Shown: positions 18,823 to 27,955 of the stretch, one piece after another
How the letters are laid out: every line of letters begins with the position of its first letter
Numbering within the stretch: the first letter of the stretch is position 1
Source of the DNA: JADKAV01 sp963769435
Lineage (GTDB): Bacteria; Actinomycetota; Actinomycetes; S36-B12; UBA10799
DNA length: 64,000 nucleotides
Assembly: GCA_963769435.1 (NCBI GenBank)
Contig: CAVYLN010000002.1
Location: 1,364,001-1,428,000 of the forward strand
Reading direction: 5' to 3'
Program-made: the position numbers and the translations under genes
Notes under the pieces: model-generated
Databases searched by the model: none
Seen by the model: only the letters and a program-made list of their open reading frames with translations
Told to the model about the DNA's origin: nothing

Positions 18823-19490
18823 GCGCAGGCACCGCTCAGGTGCGGACCATCGCCGCGCTGCGGTCCGACGTCCTGGCCGGCGTGCTGGCACCGGGCACCC
18901 AGCTGGTCCAGGAGGACATCGCCGCCCGCTACGGCGTGAGCCGGGTACCGGTGCGGGAGGCACTGCAGGCACTCGCCTCCGAAGGTCTGGTCTCGCACTA
19001 CCCGCACCGGGGGTACTTCGTCACCGAACTCAGCGTGAGCGACCTGCAGGAGGTGTACCGCTTGCGCCGCATCCTGGAGGCGGAGGCCATCGCCGAGGCG
19101 ATACCTGCTCTCAGCGACGACGACATCGACAATCTGGAACAGCTCTGCCGACTCGTCGACTCCGCGGCCGCTCAGGGCGATCTCGCACGATTGACCGCCG
19201 CCAACAGACGCTTCCACTTCGCGCTGTTCGACGCCGCCGGCATGCCACGGCTGTCCCGCCTGCTGCGCCAGTTGTGGGACGCCTCCGACCTCTACCGGGC
19301 CCTGTATTTCCAGCAGGCCGCCAACCGCGGGCGCGTCCAAGCCGAGCACGCGGAGATGGTCGAGGCGATCCGGGACCGGGACACGAACCGCACGATCCGT
19401 TTGCACGACGCCCACCGCGAACACTCGGTCGCGTGGGTTTCCGCCACACTGCGCCGCCAGAAGCCGATCACAGGAGAAGTTGATGAGTAA
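18819..19490 (+). CDS. GntR-family regulator, FCD (FadR-like) subfamily
   Basis: A 223-residue dimeric transcription factor. Residues about 10-75 form the winged helix (IAARYGVSRVPVREALQALA, then YPHRGYFVTEL). The rest is the helical FCD ligand domain with its metal-binding residues (LRRILEAEAIAEAI, NRRFHFALFDAAG, AEHAEMVEAIRDRD). FCD regulators often sense the organic acid handled by the adjacent operon. It sits between the CoA-transferase (ATGA overlap) and the acyl-CoA dehydrogenase (8-nt overlap), so it probably controls this operon and may bind the palindrome at 17643-17676. Repression relieved by glutarate would fit; that is inference. Confidence 0.9.
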   Translation: MSAGTAQVRTIAALRSDVLAGVLAPGTQLVQEDIAARYGVSRVPVREALQALASEGLVSHYPHRGYFVTELSVSDLQEVYRLRRILEAEAIAEAIPALSDDDIDNLEQLCRLVDSAAAQGDLARLTAANRRFHFALFDAAGMPRLSRLLRQLWDASDLYRALYFQQAANRGRVQAEHAEMVEAIRDRDTNRTIRLHDAHREHSVAWVSATLRRQKPITGEVDE

Positions 19491-20658
19491 GAAACCCCAG
19501 ACCCCGTTCGAGTTGCTCGACATCGACTACCTGCTCACCGACGAGGAGCGGGCGATCCGGGACGTGGTGCGCGAATACACCGAGGCCCGGATCAAGCCCG
19601 ACGTCGGAGGCTGGTTCGACACCGGGGAGCTCCCGGCCCGCGAACTCGCCCGCGAACTCGGCGAACTCGGAGTGCTGGGCATGCATCTGGAGGGCTACGG
19701 CTGCCAGGGCACGTCGGCCGTCGCCTACGGCCTGGCGTGCCTGGAACTGGAGGCCGGGGACTCCGGCATCCGTTCGCTGGTCAGCGTGCAGGGGTCGCTG
19801 GCCATGTACGCGATCCACGCCTTCGGTTCGGAGGAGCAGAAGCAGCAGTGGCTACCGGGCATGGCCGCCGGCGAGTTGATCGGCTGCTTCGGGCTGACCG
19901 AGCCGGACTACGGCTCCAACCCCGGCGGCATGATCACGGGTGCCAAACGCGACGGATCCGACTGGGTGCTCAACGGTACGAAGATGTGGATCACCAACGG
20001 GAACGTCGCGGACGTGGCGGTGGTGTGGGCACGCACCGATGAGGGTATCCGCGGCTTCGTGGTGCCCACCGAAACGCCCGGCTTCACCGCCAATGAGATC
20101 CACCGGAAGATGTCACTGCGCGCCTCCGTGACCAGCGAGTTGGTCCTGGAGGATGTACGCCTTCCCGCGGATGCGGTCCTCCCCGGCGTCGCCGGTCTGC
20201 GCGGGCCGTTGTCATGTCTGAACGAGGCGCGGTTCGGCATCATCTTCGGAACCCTGGGAGCAGCCCGGGACTGCCTGCAGACGGCCATCGACTACAGCAT
20301 CTCCAGAGAACAGTTCGACAAGCCGATCGCCGGCTTCCAACTGACCCAGAAGAAGTTGGCCGACATGGCAGTCGAGCTTGACAAGGGGATGTTGCTGGCG
20401 ATGCATCTGGGTCGCCTGAAGGACGACCATCTGATCCGGCCGGAGCAGGTCAGCGTCGGCAAGCTGAACAACGCGCGGGAGGCGCTGGCCATCGCGCGGG
20501 AGTGCCGGAGCATCCTCGGCGGCAACGGCATCACGCTGGAGTACCCGGTCATCCGGCACATGAACAATCTGGAGTCGGTCTTCACGTATGAGGGGACCAA
20601 CGAGATGCACACGCTGGTGGTCGGCGAAGCACTGACCGGGTTGGCCGCCTACCGCTGA
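19483..20658 (+). CDS. gcdH: Acyl-CoA dehydrogenase, probable glutaryl-CoA dehydrogenase
   Basis: FAD flavoprotein of 391 residues, unbroken. Glutaryl-CoA dehydrogenase oxidises and decarboxylates glutaryl-CoA to crotonyl-CoA. The typical features are DIDYLLTDEERAIRDVVREY at the start, SLVSVQGSLAMYAIHAFGSE, the FAD/substrate loops CFGLTEPDYGSNPGGMIT and WVLNGTKMWITNGNVADVAV, and the catalytic Glu in FTYEGTNEMHTLVVG. The short SVQGSLAMYAI segment and the EPDYGSNP motif (family: EPNHGSDP) favour GcdH over other acyl-CoA dehydrogenases. ATG 19483 has AGGAG 6 nt upstream. The gene overlaps the GntR stop by 8 nt. With the CoA-transferase it makes a two-step route from glutarate to crotonyl-CoA. 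Confidence 0.87.
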   Translation: MSKKPQTPFELLDIDYLLTDEERAIRDVVREYTEARIKPDVGGWFDTGELPARELARELGELGVLGMHLEGYGCQGTSAVAYGLACLELEAGDSGIRSLVSVQGSLAMYAIHAFGSEEQKQQWLPGMAAGELIGCFGLTEPDYGSNPGGMITGAKRDGSDWVLNGTKMWITNGNVADVAVVWARTDEGIRGFVVPTETPGFTANEIHRKMSLRASVTSELVLEDVRLPADAVLPGVAGLRGPLSCLNEARFGIIFGTLGAARDCLQTAIDYSISREQFDKPIAGFQLTQKKLADMAVELDKGMLLAMHLGRLKDDHLIRPEQVSVGKLNNAREALAIARECRSILGGNGITLEYPVIRHMNNLESVFTYEGTNEMHTLVVGEALTGLAAYR

Positions 20659-20681
20659 ACGGCGGCCGTGACACCTGCGCG

Positions 20682-20820
20682 GCACGAACTGGTTGGCGGT
20701 CACCGGGCCCCAACCACTTCCTGCGGGACCATTCGCCACGAAACGGACAAAATGCCGTCCGATTCCACCAAATCTGGTTGATCATCGGCTCGAGCCGGGC
20801 CACGCCAACCAGTTCCTGCG
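20682..20820. repeat. Composite inverted repeat, CACGAACTGGTTGG family, copy 1
   Basis: GCACGAACTGGTTGG (20682-20696) is inverted with one mismatch at 20805-20819. Inside, CCAACCACTTCCTGCGG (20710-20726) is a near-perfect direct copy of CCAACCAGTTCCTGCGG (20805-20821). The element fills the gap between the convergent gcdH and ABC permease genes. A relative of it lies at 29158-29295. Confidence 0.8.
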
Positions 20821-20850
20821 GTCCATGTGCACGCAAGGGCGGTCGGCCGA

Positions 20851-21990
20851 TCAGCGGCCCGTGCGCGCGTGCCGGCCGAGCGCCCACACCGCGAGCACAC
20901 ACAGAACCACCGCGTAGCCGACCAGCACGGCGATCTCCATGGCTATCCCGGACAGACCGGCGCCGTCGTTGATGATCGCGTTCCAGGCATCCATGGCCCA
21001 CGCTTGCGGGGTCAGGTGACCGATGGCCCGCATGGTCGGGCCCACCACCGACAGCGGCCACATGGTGCCGCCGAGCATGCCGAACACGATCCCCGCCGGC
21101 ACTGCGATGGCCACCGCCTGTTCGGCGGTGCGCACCAAACCACCCAGCAGCATCCCCGCCGCCGACACGATGATCCCGTACAGAACCACGAGCACGGTCA
21201 CAGCGACCGGATCACCGAAGTCGATCTGGAACGACAGCACGCCGAGTCCGAGCAAGATCGCCGCCTGCAGCATGGCGATGGCGAACCGGCTCATCCCCAG
21301 GCCCGAGATGTAGACACCGAGCCCATGCGGGGCGGACAGTGTGCGCTGGAAGATACGCAGTTGGCGGGCCTGCACCAGAGCCGCCGCGCCGAGCAGACCG
21401 TTGAGGAACATGAAGAGCATCAACTGCGACGGCACCGCGGAAGCGAACCGGTTCTCCTCCATCTCGTTGGCGGCACCCACCGCCCGCGCCGACACCGAGA
21501 CGGGCGGCACTTCGGCCAGCGCTTGCGCAACGGCCGCCTGCGCCCGGGCTGTGGACACGTCCTTGCTCAGAACCTCCACGGCCACCGCCTCGGTGCTGAC
21601 CTGCGCGGCTGCGGCATTCACCGTGGACATCACGACTCCGGCGCCGCTGGAGACCTGCTGGACGTAGATCTGGACCTCTGCCCCGTCCGGCGGCACGTAC
21701 ACCCCGCCGGCGAGCACGCCCATCCGGATGTCTCGGTACAGGTCGCCCCGATCCGTGTAGACCGTCACATCGACGGCTGCCGAATCCTGCAGCTGCGCCA
21801 CGAGGCTGGTCCCGAGCGGACCGGGGTCGTCCTCGAGAAGCCCCACCGACAGCCGCTCACCGGCCTGCCCGAAACTCAGGCCGATCAGCAGGACCAGCAC
21901 GACCGGTAGGGCGATCGTGCTGAACATCGCGATCCGGTCGCGGAAGAACCGGATCCATTCCACCCGCGCGGTGGCCAGCGCCGCCCTCAT
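20851..21990 (-). CDS. ABC-2 type transporter permease (second subunit)
   Basis: Membrane subunit of an ABC-2 exporter, 379 residues. A first helix near residues 18-38 (IALPVVLVLLIGLSFGQAGE) is followed by a large extracytoplasmic domain of about 170 residues. Five helices come at the C-terminus, with the conserved TMWPLSVVGPTMRAIGHLTP motif of the family. The ATG at 21990 overlaps the preceding permease stop by 4 nt (ATGA). The open frame extends farther upstream, but only as a shadow of the first permease. Together with the next two genes it makes an ATPase-permease-permease set. Substrate unknown; drug or lipid export is common for this architecture. Confidence 0.88.
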   Translation of the reverse strand: MRAALATARVEWIRFFRDRIAMFSTIALPVVLVLLIGLSFGQAGERLSVGLLEDDPGPLGTSLVAQLQDSAAVDVTVYTDRGDLYRDIRMGVLAGGVYVPPDGAEVQIYVQQVSSGAGVVMSTVNAAAAQVSTEAVAVEVLSKDVSTARAQAAVAQALAEVPPVSVSARAVGAANEMEENRFASAVPSQLMLFMFLNGLLGAAALVQARQLRIFQRTLSAPHGLGVYISGLGMSRFAIAMLQAAILLGLGVLSFQIDFGDPVAVTVLVVLYGIIVSAAGMLLGGLVRTAEQAVAIAVPAGIVFGMLGGTMWPLSVVGPTMRAIGHLTPQAWAMDAWNAIINDGAGLSGIAMEIAVLVGYAVVLCVLAVWALGRHARTGR

Positions 21991-23141
21991 GTGAGCACCC
22001 GGTTGCGCAGGGCCAGCAGTCCGACGGTCGCCGTGCCGACCCCGATACCCATCAGCAGCAGGATCGTCGGCATCACGTCCAGCACGCCCGCCTGGGCAGC
22101 CGACAGATCCACGAAAGCCGAAAGTGCCAGTCCGTTCGGCGTGAACAGGCGCAGCGTGTTCAATGCGCCGGTCGCCCCGAGGAAGAAGGTGCCTCCGGCC
22201 ACCGCGAACAACAAGGCGACGATCGTGGTCAGCGCATCTGCCTGCGCCTCCGTACGCGCCAGCCCGGTGATCAACAACGAGATCCCGGCGATGGCGGTCA
22301 CCGCGGCGACGATCACAAGGAAGACGCCGAGAGGGGCACCCCAGTAGGCCCCGAAACCGAGCCACGTGATCAGCCACACCGCGGACATGCTCACGATCCC
22401 GACGATCATCACCCCCGCGGTCTTGCCCAGCAACACGGACGCGGCAGTGACGGGGGCGGCCAGGATCCTCGGCAGCGTGCCCTGGTTGCGTTCGGCGATG
22501 ATCGAGCGGGCACCGTTGCCGATGATGAAGAACAGGAACAGCATGGCCATACCCGGCGCGAAGTAGGCCATGACCGAGAACGTCCCCTCGATCTCCCCGG
22601 TGGCCACCGTGATCGGTGGCGGCGTGCTCACCGCCTCCTGGATGGCCTCACCCACGTCCTCGATGCCGACCGAGGATGCCGCGGCAGCGGTCACCCGAGC
22701 GGTCTGGAGTTCGGCGCCGACCCCGGCCGCGACGGACTCGGCGACCGACTGCGCCAGGGGATCGGTCGACCTCCCGACGACATCGAGCTGCGCGGGTCGC
22801 CCGGCGAGCACCGCATCACGCAGGCCCGCGGGCATGACGATCACCGCGTCGTAGACACCGGAGTCCACCGCCTGCTCGACCCCTGCCACATCCTGGACCG
22901 ACGAGAAGGCGATCCCGTCACCGCCGGATCCGACCAGCCCCTGCGTGATCTGGCGGGACAGGTCCGACCGATCGGCGTCCGCGATCCCGATCGTCACGTT
23001 GAGCGAGAACCCGCCGCCGAACGCGGCTCCGACGACCAGCGCGATGACTATGGGCGCGACGAGTGCCTGGATGATCAGCGAACGGTCGCGCAGTGACCGC
23101 CGCAGCCCCAGCGCGGCGATCAGCCATGTGTTGCGCCACAT
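21987..23141 (-). CDS. ABC-2 type transporter permease (first subunit)
   Basis: A paralogue of the downstream permease with the same plan in 384 residues: an N-terminal helix (SLIIQALVAPIVIALVVGAA), a periplasm-like extracytoplasmic domain of about 150 residues, then a helical bundle with FSVMAYFAPGMAMLFLFFII and the family motif FTPNGLALSAF. ATG 23141 shares one base with the ATPase stop (TGATG). Two non-identical permeases imply a heterodimeric exporter. The transcript order is ATPase, this gene, then the second permease. Confidence 0.88.
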   Translation of the reverse strand: MWRNTWLIAALGLRRSLRDRSLIIQALVAPIVIALVVGAAFGGGFSLNVTIGIADADRSDLSRQITQGLVGSGGDGIAFSSVQDVAGVEQAVDSGVYDAVIVMPAGLRDAVLAGRPAQLDVVGRSTDPLAQSVAESVAAGVGAELQTARVTAAAASSVGIEDVGEAIQEAVSTPPPITVATGEIEGTFSVMAYFAPGMAMLFLFFIIGNGARSIIAERNQGTLPRILAAPVTAASVLLGKTAGVMIVGIVSMSAVWLITWLGFGAYWGAPLGVFLVIVAAVTAIAGISLLITGLARTEAQADALTTIVALLFAVAGGTFFLGATGALNTLRLFTPNGLALSAFVDLSAAQAGVLDVMPTILLLMGIGVGTATVGLLALRNRVLT

Positions 23142-24079
23142 CAGTCGCGCAACGCCTTCCCCGTCAGATCCAGGAACACGGCCTCGAGATCCGGCTGGGT
23201 CACCTCCACGCCCACGACGTCGATCCGGAAACGGCCCGCCTCCTGCATCGCCGGAGCGATCAACTCCGGGCCGCGGGCCGTGACCACAGCGACCCCACCA
23301 TCGATCCGCTGCACGGCGCTCACATCGGGGAGCCCGGCCAGCGCCTCGCGCCACGCGTCCAGATCCTGGTGTCCGGCGAGCCGGAACGTCACGGTGGTCT
23401 TCTCCGCGAGTTGGGATATCAGTTCGTCACGGGTGCCCTCGGCGATCAGCCGGCCCTGGTCGATGATTCCGATCCGGTCGCAGAGCCGCTCGGCCTCCTC
23501 CATGTAGTGGGTCGTGTAGAGCACGGCCATCCCGGAGCCGCCGAGTTCGTCGACCGCCTCCAGGATGCTGTTGCGGCTCTGCGGATCAACCCCGACGGTC
23601 GGCTCGTCCAGGATCAGCAACTGCGGTTCGTGGAGCAGACCGACTGCGATGTTGGCCCGCCGTTTCATACCTCCGGAATACGTGTCGATCCTGTCCTTGG
23701 CCCGGTCGGTAAGGCCCACCACTTCGAGTACCTCGTCGATACGTCGCCGCAACGCCGCTCCGGTGAGGTTCTGCAACCGGCCGAAGAACTGGAGGTTCTC
23801 CACGGCCGAGAGGTCCGGATAGATCGCGATGTCCTGCGGCACCAACCCGATCAGCGACTTGCGGGCCGACGTCAAAGGCTGTCCGAGCAGCGACACGGTA
23901 CCCGCGTCCGCGGTCAGCAGACCGGCGATCATCGAGATCGTCGTGGTCTTGCCGGCGCCGTTCGGCCCGAGCAGCCCGTACGTCTGTCCCGGTTCGATCG
24001 TGAAACTCACCCCATCGACCGCCACGTGCTCGCCGAAGCGCCGCACGAGGTCGGTGACCTGCAAGACCGCTTGGTCCAT
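23141..24079 (-). CDS. ABC transporter ATP-binding protein
   Basis: Nucleotide-binding subunit, 312 residues, DrrA/NodI-like. Walker A is LLGPNGAGKTTTIS, the Q-loop is in GLVPQDIAIYPDLSA, the signature is DTYSGGMKRRANIAVGL, Walker B is LLILDEPTVGVDPQSR and the H-loop is in VLYTTHYMEEAERLCDR. After residue 230 there is the C-terminal extension found in drug- and lipid-exporting ABC-2 ATPases. It is the first gene of a three-gene operon with overlapping starts. The repair gene alkA is divergent, with 137 bp between starts. Confidence 0.93.
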   Translation of the reverse strand: MDQAVLQVTDLVRRFGEHVAVDGVSFTIEPGQTYGLLGPNGAGKTTTISMIAGLLTADAGTVSLLGQPLTSARKSLIGLVPQDIAIYPDLSAVENLQFFGRLQNLTGAALRRRIDEVLEVVGLTDRAKDRIDTYSGGMKRRANIAVGLLHEPQLLILDEPTVGVDPQSRNSILEAVDELGGSGMAVLYTTHYMEEAERLCDRIGIIDQGRLIAEGTRDELISQLAEKTTVTFRLAGHQDLDAWREALAGLPDVSAVQRIDGGVAVVTARGPELIAPAMQEAGRFRIDVVGVEVTQPDLEAVFLDLTGKALRD

Positions 24080-24216
24080 ACCTCGAGGCTACTCTTCCCC
24101 TCGTGTGCCCGACGCCCGCGGCGCGCAACCGGACCGGCCGGCACCTCGCCTCGCGGAGAGACTCCATGTCCGAAAACCGCTAGCCAGCAAGGGCGGCGAG
24201 TGGCAACAATCGATGC

Positions 24217-25581
24217 ATGGGCCGGCTTGATCACGACGCGTGCTACCGGGCCGTGGCGAGCCGCGACCGGCGCTTTGACGGTTGGTTCTTCACCGCCGTC
24301 CGCACGACAGGGATCTACTGCCGACCCAGTTGCCCGGCGATAACCCCGAGAGCCGCCAACGTGGAGTTCCACCCGACGGCCGCCTCCGCCCAGGCCGCCG
24401 GCTTCCGCGCCTGCAAGCGCTGTCGGCCGGACGCGTCACCAGGCTCCCCGGAGTGGGACAACCGATCGGACGTGGTGGCACGGGCCATGCGTCTGATCCG
24501 CGACGGCCTCGTCGACCGCGAGGGCGTCGCCGGACTCAGCGCGGTGCTCGGGTACACGCAACGCCACCTGACCCGGCTCATGACCGAAGAACTCGGCGCA
24601 GGGCCGCTGGCCATCGCGCGTTCACAGCGTGCCCGCACCGCGCGCACTCTGCTGGAGAGCACCTCCATGACGGCAGCGGACATCGCCTTCGCCTCGGGGT
24701 TCGGCAGTGTCCGGCAGTTCAACGCCACCGTCCGTGAGGTCTACGCCGTCACGCCGGGGCAGTTGCGAACGCGCCACCAGGCCGAGGACGGGACCATCGA
24801 TCTGCGCCTGGCGACCAGGACGCCATTCGCCGGGGATGCACTCCTCGGCTTCCTCGGAGTACGGGCCATCCCCGGAGTGGAGCACTGGGACGGCACGACA
24901 TTCAGCCGCGGCCTGCGACTCCCGCACGCCGATGGCCACGCCCGGATCACGGCCCACGAGGACCACTGCCGGGTGAGCCTGCACGTGGCCGACGTACGAG
25001 ACCTGGCGCCGGCCGTCAGCCGCCTGCGGCGGATGCTGGATCTGGATGCCGACCCGGTGGCAGTGGCGGGAACGCTCAGCACCACGCTTGCCGTCCATCG
25101 GATCCCAGGCCTGCGCAGCCCGGCCGCGTTCGATGCCGAGGAGACCGCCATCCGTGCCGTGCTGGGGCAGCAGATCAGTGTGGCAGCCGCCCGCACGGCG
25201 GCGGGTCGGCTCGTGGGCGAACAAGACGGATTCCCCACGTCGGCGCAGATCGCCGCCATGGATCCTGCAACGTTCCGGATGCCGCGGCGCAGGGCACGCA
25301 CCGTCATCGAGTTGTCGACACGGCTGGCGGATGGGCGCATCGGCCTCGACCCGGGCGTCGACTGGGACGAGGCCGAGCGGGCCCTGCTGGACGTTCCCGG
25401 CATCGGACCCTGGACGGCCAAGTACATCAGGATGCGAGCTCTCGGAGACCCCGACGTAAGCCTGCCGGGCGACCTCGGAATAGCTCGAGCAGCACGTGCC
25501 CGGGGACTCGACCCCGACGACGCGCGATGGAAACCGTGGCGCTCGTACGCCATGCACTACCTGTGGAATCTGGAGGACTGA
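24217..25581 (+). CDS. alkA: AdaA-AlkA fusion: methylphosphotriester sensor and 3-methyladenine DNA glycosylase
   Basis: One 454-residue protein with two jobs in alkylation damage. Residues 1-75 are the Ada N-terminal zinc domain with Cys35 (methyl acceptor), Cys39, Cys66 and Cys69 (YCRPSCP and CKRCRP). Residues about 80-185 are an AraC-type double helix-turn-helix (AADIAFASGFGSVRQFNATV). From about 190 on is the AlkA glycosylase with the helix-hairpin-helix LLDVPGIGPWTAKYIRMRAL and the catalytic Asp in LPGDLGIARAA. Methylated DNA phosphotriesters should convert the protein into an activator of its own operon, a known property of Ada-type proteins. The next gene, ogt, starts 1 bp after the stop. 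No frame break. Confidence 0.94.
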   Translation: MGRLDHDACYRAVASRDRRFDGWFFTAVRTTGIYCRPSCPAITPRAANVEFHPTAASAQAAGFRACKRCRPDASPGSPEWDNRSDVVARAMRLIRDGLVDREGVAGLSAVLGYTQRHLTRLMTEELGAGPLAIARSQRARTARTLLESTSMTAADIAFASGFGSVRQFNATVREVYAVTPGQLRTRHQAEDGTIDLRLATRTPFAGDALLGFLGVRAIPGVEHWDGTTFSRGLRLPHADGHARITAHEDHCRVSLHVADVRDLAPAVSRLRRMLDLDADPVAVAGTLSTTLAVHRIPGLRSPAAFDAEETAIRAVLGQQISVAAARTAAGRLVGEQDGFPTSAQIAAMDPATFRMPRRRARTVIELSTRLADGRIGLDPGVDWDEAERALLDVPGIGPWTAKYIRMRALGDPDVSLPGDLGIARAARARGLDPDDARWKPWRSYAMHYLWNLED

Positions 25582-25582
25582 C

Positions 25583-26080
25583 GTGCCGTATTGCGAATAC
25601 GACAGCCCGATCGGTGTGCTCACGCTCGTGGCCACCGACACCGGACTGAGCGCGGTGTGGTGGCCCGATGATCCTCGGACGACCGAACTCGACGAGGAAC
25701 TGCCCGGCCACCCGATCCTCGGGCAGGCCGCGCACGAACTCGACGAGTACTTCGCCGGGGAACGGCGCCGCTTCGAGGTACCGCTGGAGCCCCGCGGGAC
25801 CCCCTTCCAGTTGGCTGCGTGGCAGGTACTGCGGCAGATCCCCTACGCCACCACGATCAGTTACGGCGAGCAGGCGCGCAGGCTCGGCGACCCGGCCAAG
25901 GCCCGCGCGGCGGGCGCTGCCAACGGCCGCAACCCCCTGTCGATCATCGTGCCGTGCCACAGGGTGGTAGCGACATCCGGCGCCCTGACCGGATTCGCCG
26001 GTGGCGTGGACACCAAAGGCTGGCTGTTGGATTTCGAACGGACACAGGACGCGGCCGACCTGGACGGCGGCGTACCGTGA
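25583..26080 (+). CDS. ogt: Methylated-DNA--protein-cysteine methyltransferase
   Basis: Suicide repair protein that takes methyl groups from O6-methylguanine onto its own Cys. The 165-residue protein has the strand-rich N-terminal domain, then QLAAWQVLRQIPYATTISYG with the recognition helix and arginine-finger region. The active site is IVPCHRVVATSGALTGFAGG (PCHR acceptor Cys). It lacks any Ada zinc domain, which here sits on the upstream AlkA fusion. The GTG at 25583 has GGAGG (25572-25576) in the end of alkA, and only 1 bp separates the stop and start, so the two genes are coupled. Together they form a compact adaptive-response unit. Confidence 0.95.
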   Translation: MPYCEYDSPIGVLTLVATDTGLSAVWWPDDPRTTELDEELPGHPILGQAAHELDEYFAGERRRFEVPLEPRGTPFQLAAWQVLRQIPYATTISYGEQARRLGDPAKARAAGAANGRNPLSIIVPCHRVVATSGALTGFAGGVDTKGWLLDFERTQDAADLDGGVP

Positions 26081-26084
26081 AGAG

Positions 26085-27796
26085 GTGAGCGGATCGGGGA
26101 TTCCGTGCCCAGCATGCGGTTCGGGCTCGTTGCCGGGAAGGACGACACACAGGGGATTGTCACGTGCTCCTGCGGCCACCGCGTCTACGCGGGCTACCTT
26201 CGCGAGTTCGAGTACCTCTCGACGCGCCGTCAGTGGCTGTGGGACCGGATCATCGAGGGGGCTGGGACGCCTGACACCCACACCGCCCGCGAGTACGGGA
26301 TCTGGCCGGTGACGACGGTCGGCCCGGCTCCGGTCGAACGCCCCCGATCCACGTCTCCCCAGACGCTGCTGGTCTCGATCGGGGCGGGACTGCTGATCAT
26401 CGCTGCCTTGGTCTTCGTCGCTGTGACATGGGACCTGATCGGACCGATCGGCCAGATACTCCTGCTCACCTCGGCAACTGCGCTGACCACGGTCACGGCC
26501 ATCCTGTTGCGTGAGCGGGTGCCCCGCACCGCAGAGGCGCTGGCCGTGGTCGCATTCATGCTCGGCCTGATCGTCGCGGGCGCGGCCCCGGAACTCGGGG
26601 CGCTGCCCCGCTCATGGGGTGGTGCGGACAGCATCTACGGGGTCGCCGTGGCCGCCGGGGCTGTGCTCCTCGGCGTGGGTCTCGGCCACCGCTTCGCGAT
26701 GGTCACCTGGGTGTGGCTGGGCTGGCTGAGCACTCCGATCCTGCTGGGCAGTGGACTCGGGCTGCTCGTGGACGCAATGGGGACCGACGAGCAGCTCACC
26801 CTCACCATCGGTGCGGTGGCGTTCCTGGCGCTGGGTGGCGCGCTGGCGTTCGGATCCCGCCTGGTCGATCCGGTCCCGCAGCGGTTGACGGCCGGCGTCA
26901 GCCTGCTGGTCGCCGCTGTTCTGACGGTGGCGCTGCTGGCGTTCGACCCCCCGACCGGGGCGACCGTGGTGATCGCGGCGGCACTGCTGCTCCTGCTGCT
27001 GGCCCAGGAGGCGACCGGCAATCGCGCCGCGGCGTGGGTCGGATGGCCGTTGTTCGGCACCTGGCTGGCAATCGCCGCCCTGCACCTTCCCGACGGCGCC
27101 TGGCTCACCGCTGCCATGGCGGCCGCAGGTGTCGCCCTTCTGTTCGGCATCGCACGGTGGGGGGTGGGGTTGGCGGCGGTGTCGGCCGGCGCACTGTGGA
27201 CGACCTGGCTGGTCGCTGCCTGGGAGCCCGAACAGTGGCTGTTCTTCGCATTCGTGGGCCTGGGCATCTTGTTGTTCTCGCTGCGCGATGGTGCTGCACC
27301 GCTGGCCTGGTTCGGGGCGCTGAGCCTGGAGGTGGCTTTCCTCCTGCGGGTCGACGACGTGCCCTTCTTCGAGGTTCCCACCCTGGTGCTCGCGGGGCTG
27401 CTGCTCCTGGCCGGACTCATCCAGGTCCGCGCCGGGGAACCCCACTCGCTGGTGGCCTACGGTCCCGCGGTCACCGCCGCTCTGCTCCCGTCGTCCCTGC
27501 TGGTCTGGGACGACATGTGGTCGCAGGCCTCGCTGATCCGGTTCGGCATCGTGCTCGTCGCGAGCGTCGGATGCCTCCTGCTGGGCGTGCGGGCCCACAT
27601 GCTCGGACTCGTGATCCCGGGCGCGGTCGCCGTATCGATCGCCTCGACGGCCCAACTGTGGGCCACCCTCGACACCCTGCCGCGCTGGCTCGCACTGGCT
27701 CTGGCGGGATCGGTGCTGATCGTCGTCGGCGCCCGCATCGAGTGGGTGCGCGGGCAGGGTGAGCGCGCAGGGGACTGGCTGCAGACGCTGCACTGA
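26085..27796 (+). CDS. Zinc-ribbon multispan membrane protein (DUF2157/SCO7613-like), one frame break
   Basis: A predicted polytopic membrane protein of about 570 residues with 14 or more hydrophobic helices. This architecture is common and uncharacterised in actinobacteria. The N-terminus is recovered only by correcting a frame break. From GTG 26085 (AGAGG upstream) it reads SGSGIPCPACGSGSLPGR; after a shift near 26150 it continues VTCSCGHRVYAGYLREFEY. This gives a CPxC plus CxCGH pair, a plausible zinc ribbon. A soluble helix follows, then the helices start at about residue 95 (LVSIGAGLLIIAALVFVAV). If the break is not corrected, an artificial start at 26105 loses the first cysteine pair. 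It lies 4 bp after ogt. Function unknown. Confidence 0.75.
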
Positions 27797-27955
27797 TCGT
27801 CCTTCACAACTCCGCGACCACCGTGGTGCCCCGCGGCGTTATGAAGGGAGAATCGTCCTGGTATCGGGCATATCCGGCAATCCACCATCACAACTGCGCG
27901 AATCGCGGTCCCGATGGGTCATCGGCGCGGCGATCCGAAGGACCGCCGTAGGTGA

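Noticed and set aside
20849..22000. Extended N-terminus (about 130 residues) on the second ABC permease
   Set aside because: The extra residues are the shifted translation of the first permease gene. The ATG at 21990 overlaps the previous stop by 4 nt as usual here.
26612..27793. Long minus-strand open frame antisense to the multispan membrane protein
   Set aside because: Gln/Arg/Gly-rich low-information translation. The plus strand has many regular hydrophobic helices.
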